Shown here piece by piece: positions 34,165-43,883 of a stretch of DNA of 64,000 bases; the first letter of the stretch is position 1, and each line of letters begins with the position of its first letter. The translations under genes and the position numbers were made by a program. Source of the stretch: Pseudomonas sp. FP2196 (GTDB lineage: Bacteria > Pseudomonadota > Gammaproteobacteria > Pseudomonadales > Pseudomonadaceae); NCBI RefSeq assembly GCF_030687715.1, contig NZ_CP117445.1, forward strand, positions 864,501 to 928,500. The letters are read 5' to 3'. The notes beneath the pieces were generated by a model. It ran no database searches. It was given only the letters and a program-made list of their open reading frames with translations, and had not been told where the DNA came from.

Positions 34165-36195
34165 GTGAAGAGCTTGCTCTATCCCGCCGTCTCGCTGATG
34201 AACCGTCTGAGCTTCGGCATGAAGTTCAGCCTGATCAGCGTGCTGTTCCTGGTGCCGATGCTGGTGACCAATTTCTATCTGGTACGCGATTCCTATCGCG
34301 AATTTCAGGGCACCCGCGTCGAGCTGCAAAGCCTCGACCTGCTGGGCAGCAGCCTGAGCCTGCGCCGGGATCTGGAGACGCTCAACAATCTGGTGCAAAT
34401 CAACGTGACCCTCGGCCAGTCCGGCAAGGCTGGCAATGTCGAAGCGCAGATCACCACCCTTGAACAAACCGTTTTGGCGCGTCTGCAAGGGCTGACGGCA
34501 ATGACCGACGATCCCGAGCAGATCAAGGTGTTCGACGGCAAACGCGATGAAATGATTGCCGCGTTCAAAGCCCAGCAAGCGGAAAACTCCCTGCAAAGCA
34601 AAAGTGCCTTGATCGGCAAATTGCTGGCCAGTGCGCAGATTTTCAGCCAGATCATCACCGGTCAGGCTGGCCTGAGTCGCGACAATCAGGGCGACATCCG
34701 CCAGCTCAGCGAACTCGTTACCTTGATAACACCGACCGTTACCCAGACCCTCGGCGAAGGCCGGGCGATGGGTTCGTATTCGCTGGGGCAAGGTTTTCTC
34801 AACAGTTCGTCGAGCACCCGTTTTGATGAACTGCTGGTGCAGATCGAAAAGCTTCAAGCTGAATATGGCCTGAAGCTTCAAGACGCCCTCGGCTCCAGCA
34901 AAGCTGCGCACGAAACACTCAGCGCTCAGGCCGAGACGAGTAAAGCATCGCTTAAACAGGCCAGCGAATTGTTCGAAGAGCAAGTGGTGATGGCCGACAC
35001 CCTCGACGCACCGTGGCAGGTGTTTTATGACCAGATCACCGGGCTGATCGACAAGACCTACCAGCTCGACGAAGCCTCCCTGAAATTCCTCGACACGCAA
35101 TTGCAGCAGCGTCTGGCGCAAAACCGCACGCACATGGTCTTGCAAGCTGCCGCGTTGTCGGTGGTGTTTGTGCTGATTTTCTATCTCTACGGCGGTTTCT
35201 ACGCCTCGACCCGCACCACACTCAAACGCCTTGGCGCGATGATGGACAAGGTTGCGGCCGGCGACATGACCGTTAACTTCAAGGCCAGCAGCCGCGATGA
35301 GCTGGGTGAATTGGGCGAAGTGTTCAATGGCACGGTGCGCAAGATTCACGACCTGATCGAGCGGGTAGGGCTCACCGTCGGCGAAGTCGAGCGTCAGGCC
35401 GGGCAGGTTGAAAACGTCTCGGCCCAAAGTAATCAGGCCGTTGCCGGGCAGCGCACGCAGATAGAACAAGTGGCGACGGCGATGAACCAGATGTCGGCGA
35501 CCTCACAGGAAGTGGCGCGCAGTGCCGCAGCAGCGGTGAGCAGCGCCCATAGCGTGAATGACGAGACCGTCAATGGTCGTGGTCTGGTGGAGTCGCAGCA
35601 GGGCAGCATTGCCGCGCTGGCCAGCGAGATCGATCAGTCGGTGCGGGTGATCAATCAACTGGCCAGCGACAGTCAATCAATCAGCCGTGTACTGGAAGTG
35701 ATCAAGAGCATCGCCGAACAGACCAACCTGCTGGCGCTCAACGCCGCGATCGAAGCAGCCCGTGCCGGTGAGCAGGGGCGCGGTTTTGCCGTGGTCGCGG
35801 ATGAAGTGCGTACGTTGGCTAAACGTACCCAGCAATCGACCGAAGAGATTGAGCAGATGATCGCCAAACTCCACGGCGGTGTCGGCGCGGCGGTGAAGGC
35901 CATGGGGGTCAGCCATCAGATGGCCAGCGGCACGGTCGGGCAGTCGGAGAAGGTTCAGCAGGCGTTGGAAAACATCCTCGGCGCCGTAGGAATGATCGTC
36001 GATCAGAACCAGCAGATTGCCGCTGCGGTGGAGCAGCAGACCGCGGTAGCCCATGACATCGATCAGAATATCGTCGAGATCAACCGCGCCGGAGAACGCA
36101 CGGCGCAAGGTGCGCATCAGACTGAAGATGCCAGCCGGGCGTTGTCGGCGCAGGTGGTGGAGCTCAAACAGCTGATCAGCGCGTTTCGCGTCTAG
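34165..36195 (+). CDS. Methyl-accepting chemotaxis protein with long periplasmic helical sensor
   Basis: A 676-residue transmembrane chemoreceptor that would signal to CheA through its cytoplasmic tip. Membrane segments lie at residues about 21-40 (FSLISVLFLVPMLVTNFYLV) and about 323-346. They enclose a 280-residue, almost entirely helical sensor, long enough for a double four-helix bundle (HBM-like) domain. HAMP follows, then the signalling domain with the invariant tip EQTNLLALNAAIEAARAGEQ at about 518. No C-terminal CheR-binding pentapeptide is seen. The GTG at 34165 follows AAGGGAG. The ligand cannot be told from sequence. Confidence 0.93.
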   Translation: MKSLLYPAVSLMNRLSFGMKFSLISVLFLVPMLVTNFYLVRDSYREFQGTRVELQSLDLLGSSLSLRRDLETLNNLVQINVTLGQSGKAGNVEAQITTLEQTVLARLQGLTAMTDDPEQIKVFDGKRDEMIAAFKAQQAENSLQSKSALIGKLLASAQIFSQIITGQAGLSRDNQGDIRQLSELVTLITPTVTQTLGEGRAMGSYSLGQGFLNSSSSTRFDELLVQIEKLQAEYGLKLQDALGSSKAAHETLSAQAETSKASLKQASELFEEQVVMADTLDAPWQVFYDQITGLIDKTYQLDEASLKFLDTQLQQRLAQNRTHMVLQAAALSVVFVLIFYLYGGFYASTRTTLKRLGAMMDKVAAGDMTVNFKASSRDELGELGEVFNGTVRKIHDLIERVGLTVGEVERQAGQVENVSAQSNQAVAGQRTQIEQVATAMNQMSATSQEVARSAAAAVSSAHSVNDETVNGRGLVESQQGSIAALASEIDQSVRVINQLASDSQSISRVLEVIKSIAEQTNLLALNAAIEAARAGEQGRGFAVVADEVRTLAKRTQQSTEEIEQMIAKLHGGVGAAVKAMGVSHQMASGTVGQSEKVQQALENILGAVGMIVDQNQQIAAAVEQQTAVAHDIDQNIVEINRAGERTAQGAHQTEDASRALSAQVVELKQLISAFRV

Positions 36196-36208
36196 ACCAT
36201 ACACACAA

Positions 36209-36244
36209 CCCCTGTAGGAGTGAGCCGGCTCACTCCTACAGGGG
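36209..36244. terminator. Perfect 36-nt palindrome between convergent genes
   Basis: CCCCTGTAGGAGTGAGCC is followed immediately by its exact reverse complement. It contains the TGTAGGAG/CTCCTACA motif of the REP family in the window but with a different core. It lies between the convergent chemoreceptor and TatD genes, so a bidirectional 3'-end role is likely; no T run is present. Confidence 0.8.
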
Positions 36245-36251
36245 ATAGGGG

Positions 36252-37028
36252 TTACCAGCCGAACACTTCGCAGCTGTTGGCGGTGCTGGCGTCGGCCAGT
36301 TGTTGCGAGCTGATGTTCATCAGTTCGGCGAGGGCGTTACAGATGGCCGGCAAGTGCGCCGGAGTATTGCGCACGCCGGGGAACATCGCGGGCGCCATGT
36401 CCGGTGAATCGGTTTCCAGCACAATGGAATCCAGCGGCAAATCCGCCAGCACCCGATGCATGCGCAGCGCCTGCGGCCAGGTCGGTGCGCCGCCCAGACC
36501 GAGTTTGAAGCCGAGTTTGATGTATTCCCGCGCCTCTTCGCGACTGCCGGCAAAGGCATGGATGATGCCGGCTCGCTTCAATCGAAAACGCTTGAGCGTG
36601 GCGATTACCGCCGCGTGACTGCGGCGCACATGGATCAGCGCCGGTAATTCAAAGTCCGCCGCCAGTTGCAGTTGTGCTTCGAATAACGCCTGTTGCCGCT
36701 CGCGGTCGAGGGTTTCGATGAAGTAGTCCAGACCGATCTCACCCACCGCACACAACTGCCGATGACCGCGCAATCTCGTCAGCCAGTCACCGAGCGCCTG
36801 GACATCTTCGGGGCGATGCTGATCGAGATACACCGGGTGCATACCGAACGCCGCGTACAGCTCGGCATCGCTCTGCACCAGATCCCAGACCCGCTGCCAA
36901 TTACCTTCACAGACGCCCAGCACCACCATCCGCCGCACACCGAGTGCGCGGCTTTCCATCAGCAACGCCGAGCGGTCGGCGTCGAAGTCGGGGAAGTCCA
37001 GGTGGGTGTGGCTGTCGATCAGCTCCAC
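36252..37028 (-). CDS. TatD-family metal-dependent hydrolase (YjjV-like)
   Basis: A 258-residue TatD-type amidohydrolase-fold protein, probably a 3'-5' nuclease acting on DNA or RNA. The N-terminal metal motif ELIDSHTHLDFPDF, VGEIGLDY with the metal Glu, HVRRSH and the C-terminal ETDSP with the final metal Asp are all present. The start is GTG at 37028, just 3 nt after the fruR stop, so it is almost certainly cotranscribed with fruR. Substrate and physiological role are not known. Confidence 0.9.
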   Translation of the reverse strand: MELIDSHTHLDFPDFDADRSALLMESRALGVRRMVVLGVCEGNWQRVWDLVQSDAELYAAFGMHPVYLDQHRPEDVQALGDWLTRLRGHRQLCAVGEIGLDYFIETLDRERQQALFEAQLQLAADFELPALIHVRRSHAAVIATLKRFRLKRAGIIHAFAGSREEAREYIKLGFKLGLGGAPTWPQALRMHRVLADLPLDSIVLETDSPDMAPAMFPGVRNTPAHLPAICNALAELMNISSQQLADASTANSCEVFGW

Positions 37029-37031
37029 GGT

Positions 37032-38027
37032 TCAGTCCCGGTGAATACGCTGCTTGAAGGTACGCGCGATGGCTTGCACACCTGGCTGATAATCCGACTG
37101 TTCGACAGCAGCCAGTGCCAGTTCCAGCGCCTTGTCGGCGATCAACTGGTGCTGCTGGGCCATGGCGTTGACCGGCAATGGCAGGAAGTCCAGCAACTGC
37201 GTGTCGCCGAATGTGCCGAGACGCAACGGCCGGGATTTGAGCGGGTAGTCCTGCAGTGCGTCGAACACGCCCTGTAGCAGAACGTAGGAAGTGGTTACCA
37301 GCGCGTCCGGCAAATGGCCGAGGCGTTGCAGGAGTTCTTCCATCAATTGCTTGCCGCATTCGCGACTGAAAGATTCGGCGTGCTCGACCAGCACTTCGCC
37401 TTTGAAGTCGGCGAGGGCCTGTTTGAACCCGGCGGCCCGCTCCTGGCTGATGCTCAGTTCCGGACGGGCGCCAAGCAGGACGATCTGCTTCAACTGAGGA
37501 TCGAGCAGGCTCTGGGTCAAATGCAGGCTGGCCTCGCGGTCGTCGCTGATCACCGAGCAGAAATGCTCGGGTTCCATGACCCGGTCGATGGCGATGATCG
37601 GCAGACCTTTGGCCTGCAACTGGCGGTAGCTGTCATCCCCGGCCGGCAGGCAACTGGCGACGATCAGCGCATCGCAACGGCGAGCCTTGAACAGTTGCAG
37701 CAACTGGCGCTCGCTGTCCGGCGCATCGTCGGAGCTGGCGATCAACAGTTGATAACCACGCGCCCGGGCACCTTGTTCGAGCAGTTTGGCGATCCGTGCG
37801 TAACTGGGGTTTTCCAGATCCGGCAGGATAAAGCCCAGCGTGCGGGTGTGCCGACTGCGTAACCCGGCCGCTTGGGGGTTGGGCGTGAAGCCGTGCTGCT
37901 CGACCACCGCGCGCACCCGTTCGACGGTGGCGGTGCTGATTCGTTGCTGTTCGGCCTTGCCGTTGATGACGTAGCTGGCGGTGGTCACGGACACTCCGGC
38001 CAACCGCGCGATATCACTGAGTTTCAA
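37032..38027 (-). CDS. fruR: Catabolite repressor/activator FruR (Cra)
   Basis: A 331-residue LacI-family regulator. The N-terminal helix-turn-helix MKLSDIARLAGVSVTTASYV and hinge are followed by the periplasmic-binding-protein-like effector domain. In P. putida, Cra binds the fru promoter and is released by fructose-1-phosphate. It starts with TTG at 38027; no ATG is near and AAGGAAA lies about 10 nt upstream. It is divergent from fruBKA, and the Cra operator in the 305-nt gap supports the call. Confidence 0.95.
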   Translation of the reverse strand: MKLSDIARLAGVSVTTASYVINGKAEQQRISTATVERVRAVVEQHGFTPNPQAAGLRSRHTRTLGFILPDLENPSYARIAKLLEQGARARGYQLLIASSDDAPDSERQLLQLFKARRCDALIVASCLPAGDDSYRQLQAKGLPIIAIDRVMEPEHFCSVISDDREASLHLTQSLLDPQLKQIVLLGARPELSISQERAAGFKQALADFKGEVLVEHAESFSRECGKQLMEELLQRLGHLPDALVTTSYVLLQGVFDALQDYPLKSRPLRLGTFGDTQLLDFLPLPVNAMAQQHQLIADKALELALAAVEQSDYQPGVQAIARTFKQRIHRD

Positions 38028-38172
38028 CCCGGGATTTCCTTGTTATTTCGAGCATGCGCCGAGATTTTCGCCAATCCTACCCGATTCGGGCAGACGACCA
38101 TTGTCGCAACGCATCCGACAAGTTGGACTTCAAGGATGCGACATTATCGAGTAACGTGCCGATCAATCTAGA

Positions 38173-38184
38173 TTAAACGTTTCA
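38173..38184 (+). promoter_or_regulatory. Cra (FruR) operator before fruB
   Basis: TTAAACGTTTCA is identical to the Cra target that I recall from the P. putida fruB promoter. It lies 149 nt before fruB in the 305-nt fruR-fruB gap (38028-38332). A related AT-rich stretch, CTACGTTTTAGACG, follows at 38199-38212. Apart from these and the fruB ribosome site I see nothing else in the gap. Confidence 0.85.
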
Positions 38185-38332
38185 GCAAGCGTATTTTCTA
38201 CGTTTTAGACGCTTTTGGCCGGTTCTGCCGTGAAACCGCCAAAACTGCCCCTGAAAAGGAAGCTGACAAGCGCCTAAGCTGCAACCATCCAAAACAATAC
38301 CTGGCACCTTCATGTGCCAAAAAGGAGATCGC

Positions 38333-41194
38333 ATGCTCGAGCTCACTATAGAGCAGATATCCATGGGCCAATCGGCTGTGGATAAACCCGCTGCCCTGCA
38401 ATTGCTGGCCAATCATCTGGTCGCCGATGGATTGGTCGCCGACGGATACCTGGCCGGACTGCAGGCCCGGGAAGCCCAGGGCTCGACCTTTCTCGGTCAA
38501 GGTATTGCCATCCCCCACGGTACCCCCGAAACCCGCGATCAGGTGTTCGCCACTGGCGTGCGCCTGATGCAGTTTCCTGAGGGTGTGGATTGGGGCGATG
38601 GCCAGATCGTTTATCTGGCCATCGGTATCGCCGCCAAATCCGACGAACACCTGCGCCTGTTGCAACTGCTGACCCGTGCCCTCGGCGAAACCGATCTGGG
38701 CCAGGCCTTGCGTCGCGCCAGTTCTCCCGAAGCGTTGCTGAAACTGCTGCAAGGCGCGCCGCAGGAATTGGCGCTGGACGCACAGATGATTGGCCTCGGT
38801 GTTGCTGCCGACGATTTCGAAGAGTTGGTCTGGCGGGGCGCGCGTCTGCTGCGTCAGGCTGATTGCGTGAGCAACGGTTTTGCCGGCGTGTTGCAGCAAG
38901 TCGAAGCGCTGCCGCTGGGCGACGGTTTGTGGTGGCTACACAGCGAACAAACCGTGAAGCGTCCGGGGCTGGCCTTCGTCACCCCGGACAAACCAATACG
39001 CTACCTCGGCCAACCGCTGAGCGGTCTGTTCTGCCTGGCCAGCCTCGGCGAAGCGCATCAGGCCTTGCTGGAGCGCCTGTGTGCGTTATTGATCGAAGGT
39101 CGCGGCCATGAACTGGGCCGTGCCACCAGCAGCCGCAAAGTCCTCGAAGTACTCGGCGGCGAGTTGCCGGCCGACTGGCCGAGCGCACGCATCGCCTTGG
39201 CCAACGCCCACGGTCTGCACGCGCGTCCGGCGAAAATCCTGGCGCAGCTGGCGAAGAGTTTTGATGGCGAAATCCGTGTGCGCATCGTCGACGGTCAGGA
39301 CAGCGCCGTATCGGTGAAGAGTCTGAGCAAACTGCTCAGCCTCGGCGCCCGTCGTGGTCAGGTGTTGGAATTGATTGCCGAACCGAGCATCGCTGCCGAT
39401 GCCTTGCCGGCACTCTTGGCCGCCATCGAAGAAGGCCTCGGCGAAGAAGTCGAGCCGCTGCCCGCCGTGAGTCAGCAACACGAAGTCATCGCCGACATTG
39501 CTGAAGTCGTGATCGCCCCGGCATCCGGTACTCAGTTGCAAGCGATTCCCGCTGCACCGGGCATCGCCATCGGCCCGGCGCACATTCAAGTTCAACAAAC
39601 CATCGAATACCCGCTGCGTGGCGAATCCGCCGCCATTGAACGCGAGCGACTCAAGCAAGCGCTGAGCGATGTGCGCAGCGATATTCAGGGCTTGATCGAA
39701 CGCAGCAAAGCCAAAGCCATTCGCGAGATTTTCATCACCCACCAGGAGATGCTCGACGATCCGGAACTGACCGACGAAGTCGACACGCGCCTCAAGCAAG
39801 GTGAAAGCGCCGAAGCGGCGTGGATGGCGGTGATCGAAGCCGCGGCGAAACAGCAGGAGTCGCTGCAGGACGCCTTGCTCGCCGAGCGTGCGGCGGATCT
39901 GCGTGATATCGGTCGCCGGGTGCTGGCGCAATTGTGTGGCGTGCAGACGCCGAACGAGCCTGAGCAGCCGTACATTCTGGTGATGGACGAAGTCGGCCCG
40001 TCCGACGTGGCGCGGCTCGATCCGGCGCGAGTAGCGGGGATTCTTACCGCACGCGGCGGTGCCACCGCACACAGTGCCATCGTCGCCCGTGCCTTGGGCA
40101 TTCCGGCACTGGTCGGTGCAGGTGCGGCGGTGCTGCTGCTGGCGCCGGGCACGCCGTTGCTGCTCGACGGCCAACGCGGTCGCCTGCATGTCGACGCCGA
40201 TGCCGCGACTCTGCAACGCGCCGCCGAAGAACGCGACACCCGCGAACAACGCCTCAAGGCTGCTGCCGAACAACGCCATCAACCGGCGCACACCACCGAC
40301 GGCCACGCCGTGGAAGTGTTCGCCAACATTGGCGAAAGCGCTGGCGTCATCAGCGCGGTAGAGCAGGGCGCCGAAGGCATCGGCTTGCTGCGCACCGAAC
40401 TGATTTTCATGGCCCACCCGCAAGCGCCGGACGAAGCCACCCAAGAAGCTGAATATCGCCGCGTTCTCGACGGCCTCGCCGGTCGACCGCTGGTGGTGCG
40501 CACGCTGGATGTCGGCGGCGACAAACCGCTGCCGTATTGGCCGATCGCCAAAGAGGAAAACCCGTTCCTCGGCGTGCGCGGCATTCGCCTGACCTTGCAA
40601 CGTCCGCAGATCATGGAAGCGCAATTGCGCGCCTTGTTGCGCTCGGCGGACAACCGTCCGCTGCGGATCATGTTCCCGATGGTCGGCAGTGTCGAAGAGT
40701 GGCGTCAGGCGCGAGACATGACCGAACGTCTGCGTCTGGAAATCCCGGTCGCCGATCTGCAACTGGGGATCATGATCGAAGTGCCGTCCGCCGCATTGCT
40801 CGCGCCGGTCTTGGCCAAGGAAGTCGACTTCTTCAGCGTCGGCACCAACGACCTGACCCAATACACCCTGGCGATCGACCGTGGCCATCCAACGCTGTCG
40901 GCCCAGGCTGACGGCTTGCACCCGGCGGTGCTGCAACTGATCGACATCACCGTGCGTGCGGCCCATGCCCATGGCAAATGGGTCGGCGTGTGCGGCGAAC
41001 TGGCGGCAGATCCGTTGGCGGTGCCGGTGCTGGTCGGCCTCGGCGTCGATGAGCTGAGCGTGTCCGGCCGCAGCATTGCCGAAGTGAAAGCACGCATCCG
41101 CGAAATCAGCCTGACCCAGGCGCAAACCCTTGCTCAACACGCCCTCTCCGTGGGCAGCGCCAATGAAGTGCGTGCATTAGTGGAGGCCCTGTAA
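38333..41194 (+). CDS. fruB: Fructose PTS multiphosphoryl transfer protein (IIA-HPr-EI fusion)
   Basis: FruB carries phosphate from PEP to FruA. The 953-residue protein is a fusion of three PTS parts. The fructose-type IIA domain (about 1-145) has the active His in GIAIPHGTPETRD. The HPr domain (about 285-370) has NAHGLHARPAK. The full enzyme I (about 400-953) has the active His in GGATAHSAIVARALG, the PEP loop NDLTQYTLAIDRGHP and the Cys in VCGELAADP. All phospho-acceptor residues are intact. The ATG at 38333 follows AAAGGAG. Its stop overlaps the fruK start (TAATG). Confidence 0.97.
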   Translation: MLELTIEQISMGQSAVDKPAALQLLANHLVADGLVADGYLAGLQAREAQGSTFLGQGIAIPHGTPETRDQVFATGVRLMQFPEGVDWGDGQIVYLAIGIAAKSDEHLRLLQLLTRALGETDLGQALRRASSPEALLKLLQGAPQELALDAQMIGLGVAADDFEELVWRGARLLRQADCVSNGFAGVLQQVEALPLGDGLWWLHSEQTVKRPGLAFVTPDKPIRYLGQPLSGLFCLASLGEAHQALLERLCALLIEGRGHELGRATSSRKVLEVLGGELPADWPSARIALANAHGLHARPAKILAQLAKSFDGEIRVRIVDGQDSAVSVKSLSKLLSLGARRGQVLELIAEPSIAADALPALLAAIEEGLGEEVEPLPAVSQQHEVIADIAEVVIAPASGTQLQAIPAAPGIAIGPAHIQVQQTIEYPLRGESAAIERERLKQALSDVRSDIQGLIERSKAKAIREIFITHQEMLDDPELTDEVDTRLKQGESAEAAWMAVIEAAAKQQESLQDALLAERAADLRDIGRRVLAQLCGVQTPNEPEQPYILVMDEVGPSDVARLDPARVAGILTARGGATAHSAIVARALGIPALVGAGAAVLLLAPGTPLLLDGQRGRLHVDADAATLQRAAEERDTREQRLKAAAEQRHQPAHTTDGHAVEVFANIGESAGVISAVEQGAEGIGLLRTELIFMAHPQAPDEATQEAEYRRVLDGLAGRPLVVRTLDVGGDKPLPYWPIAKEENPFLGVRGIRLTLQRPQIMEAQLRALLRSADNRPLRIMFPMVGSVEEWRQARDMTERLRLEIPVADLQLGIMIEVPSAALLAPVLAKEVDFFSVGTNDLTQYTLAIDRGHPTLSAQADGLHPAVLQLIDITVRAAHAHGKWVGVCGELAADPLAVPVLVGLGVDELSVSGRSIAEVKARIREISLTQAQTLAQHALSVGSANEVRALVEAL

Positions 41195-42135
41195 TGGCCA
41201 AGATTCTCACCCTGACCCTCAACCCGGCGCTGGACCTCACGGTCGAGTTGCCGGTACTGGCTGCCGGTCAGGTCAACCGCAGCGACGAGATGCACACCCA
41301 CGCCGCCGGCAAAGGCGTGAACGTCGCGCAGGTGCTGGCCGACCTCGGCCATCAACTGACGGTCAGCGGCTTTCTCGGCGAAGACAATCTGCAAGCGTTC
41401 GAGACCCTGTTCGCCAAGCGTGGCTTTGTCGATGCGTTTGTCCGTGTGCCGGGCGAAACGCGCAGCAACATCAAAGTCGCCGAGCGCGATGGCCGTATCA
41501 CCGACATCAACGGCCCGGGGCCGGTGGTCGATGCAGCGGCGCAGCAGGCATTGCTCGATCGTCTGGTGCAGATTGCGCCGGGGCACGACGCGGTGGTGGT
41601 CGCCGGCAGTCTGCCGCGCGGCGTGACTGCACAGTGGTTGCGTGAGCTGATCGAACGGCTGAATTCCCTCGGCCTGAAAGTCGCCCTCGATTCCAGCGGC
41701 GAAGCATTGCGCGAAGCGCTCAAGGCCAGTCCGTGGCTGATCAAACCGAACACGGAAGAGTTGGCTGATGCGCTCGGTTGCGAAGTGGTTTCCCACGCCG
41801 CCGAGGCGCAGGCAGCGGCGCAGTTGCACGGGCAAGGCATCGAACACGTGGTGATCTCCCACGGCGCCGACGGCGTGAACTGGTTCAGCGTCGGCTCGGC
41901 GCTGCATGCCTCGCCGCCAAAGGTCAGCGTCGCCAGCACGGTGGGTGCCGGTGATTCCCTGTTGGCCGGCATGCTCCACGGTTTGCTCAGTGCCGACACG
42001 CCCGAGCAAACCTTGCGCACGGCCACGGCGATTGCCGCAATGGCGGTGACGCAGATCGGTTTTGGCATCAACGACGCCGCGCAACTGGCGCAGCTCGAAC
42101 AGGGCGTGCGCGTGCGCCCCCTGACAGAACAATAA
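41194..42135 (+). CDS. fruK: 1-Phosphofructokinase FruK
   Basis: FruK phosphorylates fructose-1-phosphate, made by FruA, to fructose-1,6-bisphosphate. This also removes the FruR effector. The 313-residue protein is a PfkB-type sugar kinase with the N-terminal LTLNPALDLTVELP, the substrate motif AAGKGVNVAQVLADLG, and the C-terminal STVGAGDSLLAGML holding the catalytic Asp. The start codon shares one base with the fruB stop. fruA begins 11 nt after its stop. Confidence 0.97.
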   Translation: MAKILTLTLNPALDLTVELPVLAAGQVNRSDEMHTHAAGKGVNVAQVLADLGHQLTVSGFLGEDNLQAFETLFAKRGFVDAFVRVPGETRSNIKVAERDGRITDINGPGPVVDAAAQQALLDRLVQIAPGHDAVVVAGSLPRGVTAQWLRELIERLNSLGLKVALDSSGEALREALKASPWLIKPNTEELADALGCEVVSHAAEAQAAAQLHGQGIEHVVISHGADGVNWFSVGSALHASPPKVSVASTVGAGDSLLAGMLHGLLSADTPEQTLRTATAIAAMAVTQIGFGINDAAQLAQLEQGVRVRPLTEQ

Positions 42136-42146
42136 GAGGGTTTGTC

Positions 42147-43880
42147 ATGAAGTTAGCCATTGTTACGGCTTGCCCCAACGGCATGGTCACCAGTGTGCTG
42201 TGTGCCCGTTTGCTCGATGCGGCGGCCCAGCGTCAGGGTTGGAGCACCAGCGTCGAAGTGGTCGATGCGGCGCACCCGGAGCGCGAGTTGTCGGCCGCGA
42301 CCATCGAAGCGGCCGAGTGGGTGTTGCTGGTCGCCACCGGTAACGTCGACATGACGCGTTTCGTCGGCAAACGGGTCTTCCAGATTGCCCCTGCGCAGGC
42401 CCTGCAAGATGTCGAAGCGGTGTTGCGCCGTGGTGCCGACGAAGCCGAAGTTTATGTCGCCAGCGCAGCCGCCCCGGCTGCCGTTGAGCAGCGTGCGCCG
42501 CGCATCGTCGCCATCACCGCGTGCCCGACCGGTGTTGCCCACACCTTCATGGCGGCGGAGGCTTTGCAGCAAACGGCCAAGCGTCTGGGCTATGAATTGC
42601 AGGTCGAAACCCAGGGCTCAGTCGGCGCGAAAACTCCCCTTAGCGCGACCGCGATTGCCGAGGCTGACGTGGTGCTGCTGGCGGCGGATATCGACGTCGC
42701 CACCGAGCGATTCGCCGGCAAGAAAATCTACCGCTGCGGCACCGGCATTGCCTTGAAGCAATCCGAAGCCACGCTGAAAAAAGCCCTCGCCGAAGGCCAG
42801 CAGGAAAGCGCCGCCAGCGACGGGAAGGCACCGGCCAAGTCGGAGAAAACGGGCGTCTACAAACACCTGCTGACCGGCGTGTCGTACATGCTGCCGATGG
42901 TGGTGGCGGGTGGTTTGATGATCGCGTTGTCGTTCGTCTTTGGCATTACCGCGTTCAAAGAGGAAGGCACGCTGGCGGCGGCACTGATGCAAATCGGCGG
43001 CGAGACCGCGTTCAAGTTGATGGTACCGTTGCTGGCGGGTTACATCGCCTACTCGATTGCCGACCGTCCGGGCCTGGCGCCAGGGATGATTGGCGGCCTG
43101 TTGGCGAGCACCTTGGGCGCCGGGTTTATCGGCGGGATCGTCGCCGGGTTTATCGCCGGTTATGCGGCCAAGGCGATCAGTCGATATGTCGCGTTGCCGC
43201 AAAGTCTTGAGGCACTGAAACCGATTCTGATCATCCCGTTGTTCGCCAGCCTGTTTACCGGTCTGGTGATGATCTACGTGGTTGGCAAACCGGTGGCGGG
43301 CATGCTCGCAGCGCTCACTCAATTTCTCGACAGCATGGGCACCACCAACGCGATCCTGCTTGGGGTCGTGCTCGGCGGCATGATGTGCGTCGACCTCGGT
43401 GGGCCGATCAACAAAGCCGCGTATGCGTTCTCGGTGGGGCTGCTGGCGTCGCAAAGTTACGCGCCGATGGCCGCAACCATGGCGGCCGGGATGGTGCCGC
43501 CGATTGGTCTGGGCATCGCCACGTTCATCGCCCGGCGCAAGTTCGCACAGACCGAACGCGAGGCCGGCAAGGCTGCCTTCGTGTTGGGGCTGTGCTTTAT
43601 CTCCGAAGGGGCGATTCCGTTTGCCGCGAAAGATCCGTTGCGGGTGATTCCTGCGAGCATCGCTGGCGGTGCGCTGACCGGTGCGTTGTCGATGTACTTT
43701 GGCTGCAAACTGATGGCGCCGCACGGTGGCTTGTTCGTCATGTTGATCCCGAATGCGATCAACCATGCGCTGTTGTATTTGCTGGCGATTGTGGCGGGGA
43801 GTCTGTTGACGGCGGTGGTCTACGCGACGGTCAAGCGCCCGGAAGCCGTCGAGTTGGCAGTTGAGCCGGTAAAAGCTTAA
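42147..43880 (+). CDS. fruA: Fructose PTS permease EIIBC
   Basis: FruA imports fructose and phosphorylates it at C1. The 577-residue protein has two IIB-like domains. The first (about 1-100) carries a Cys9 loop TACPNG; the second (about 118-220) has the canonical active loop ITACPTGVAHT with Cys126. The IIC membrane domain (about 240-565) follows, with some ten hydrophobic segments and the sugar-site motif LCFISEGAIPFAA. In E. coli FruA, as I recall, the first domain has lost its Cys; here both keep one. It is the last gene of fruBKA and is followed by a REP repeat. Confidence 0.96.
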   Translation: MKLAIVTACPNGMVTSVLCARLLDAAAQRQGWSTSVEVVDAAHPERELSAATIEAAEWVLLVATGNVDMTRFVGKRVFQIAPAQALQDVEAVLRRGADEAEVYVASAAAPAAVEQRAPRIVAITACPTGVAHTFMAAEALQQTAKRLGYELQVETQGSVGAKTPLSATAIAEADVVLLAADIDVATERFAGKKIYRCGTGIALKQSEATLKKALAEGQQESAASDGKAPAKSEKTGVYKHLLTGVSYMLPMVVAGGLMIALSFVFGITAFKEEGTLAAALMQIGGETAFKLMVPLLAGYIAYSIADRPGLAPGMIGGLLASTLGAGFIGGIVAGFIAGYAAKAISRYVALPQSLEALKPILIIPLFASLFTGLVMIYVVGKPVAGMLAALTQFLDSMGTTNAILLGVVLGGMMCVDLGGPINKAAYAFSVGLLASQSYAPMAATMAAGMVPPIGLGIATFIARRKFAQTEREAGKAAFVLGLCFISEGAIPFAAKDPLRVIPASIAGGALTGALSMYFGCKLMAPHGGLFVMLIPNAINHALLYLLAIVAGSLLTAVVYATVKRPEAVELAVEPVKA

Positions 43881-43883
43881 GGT

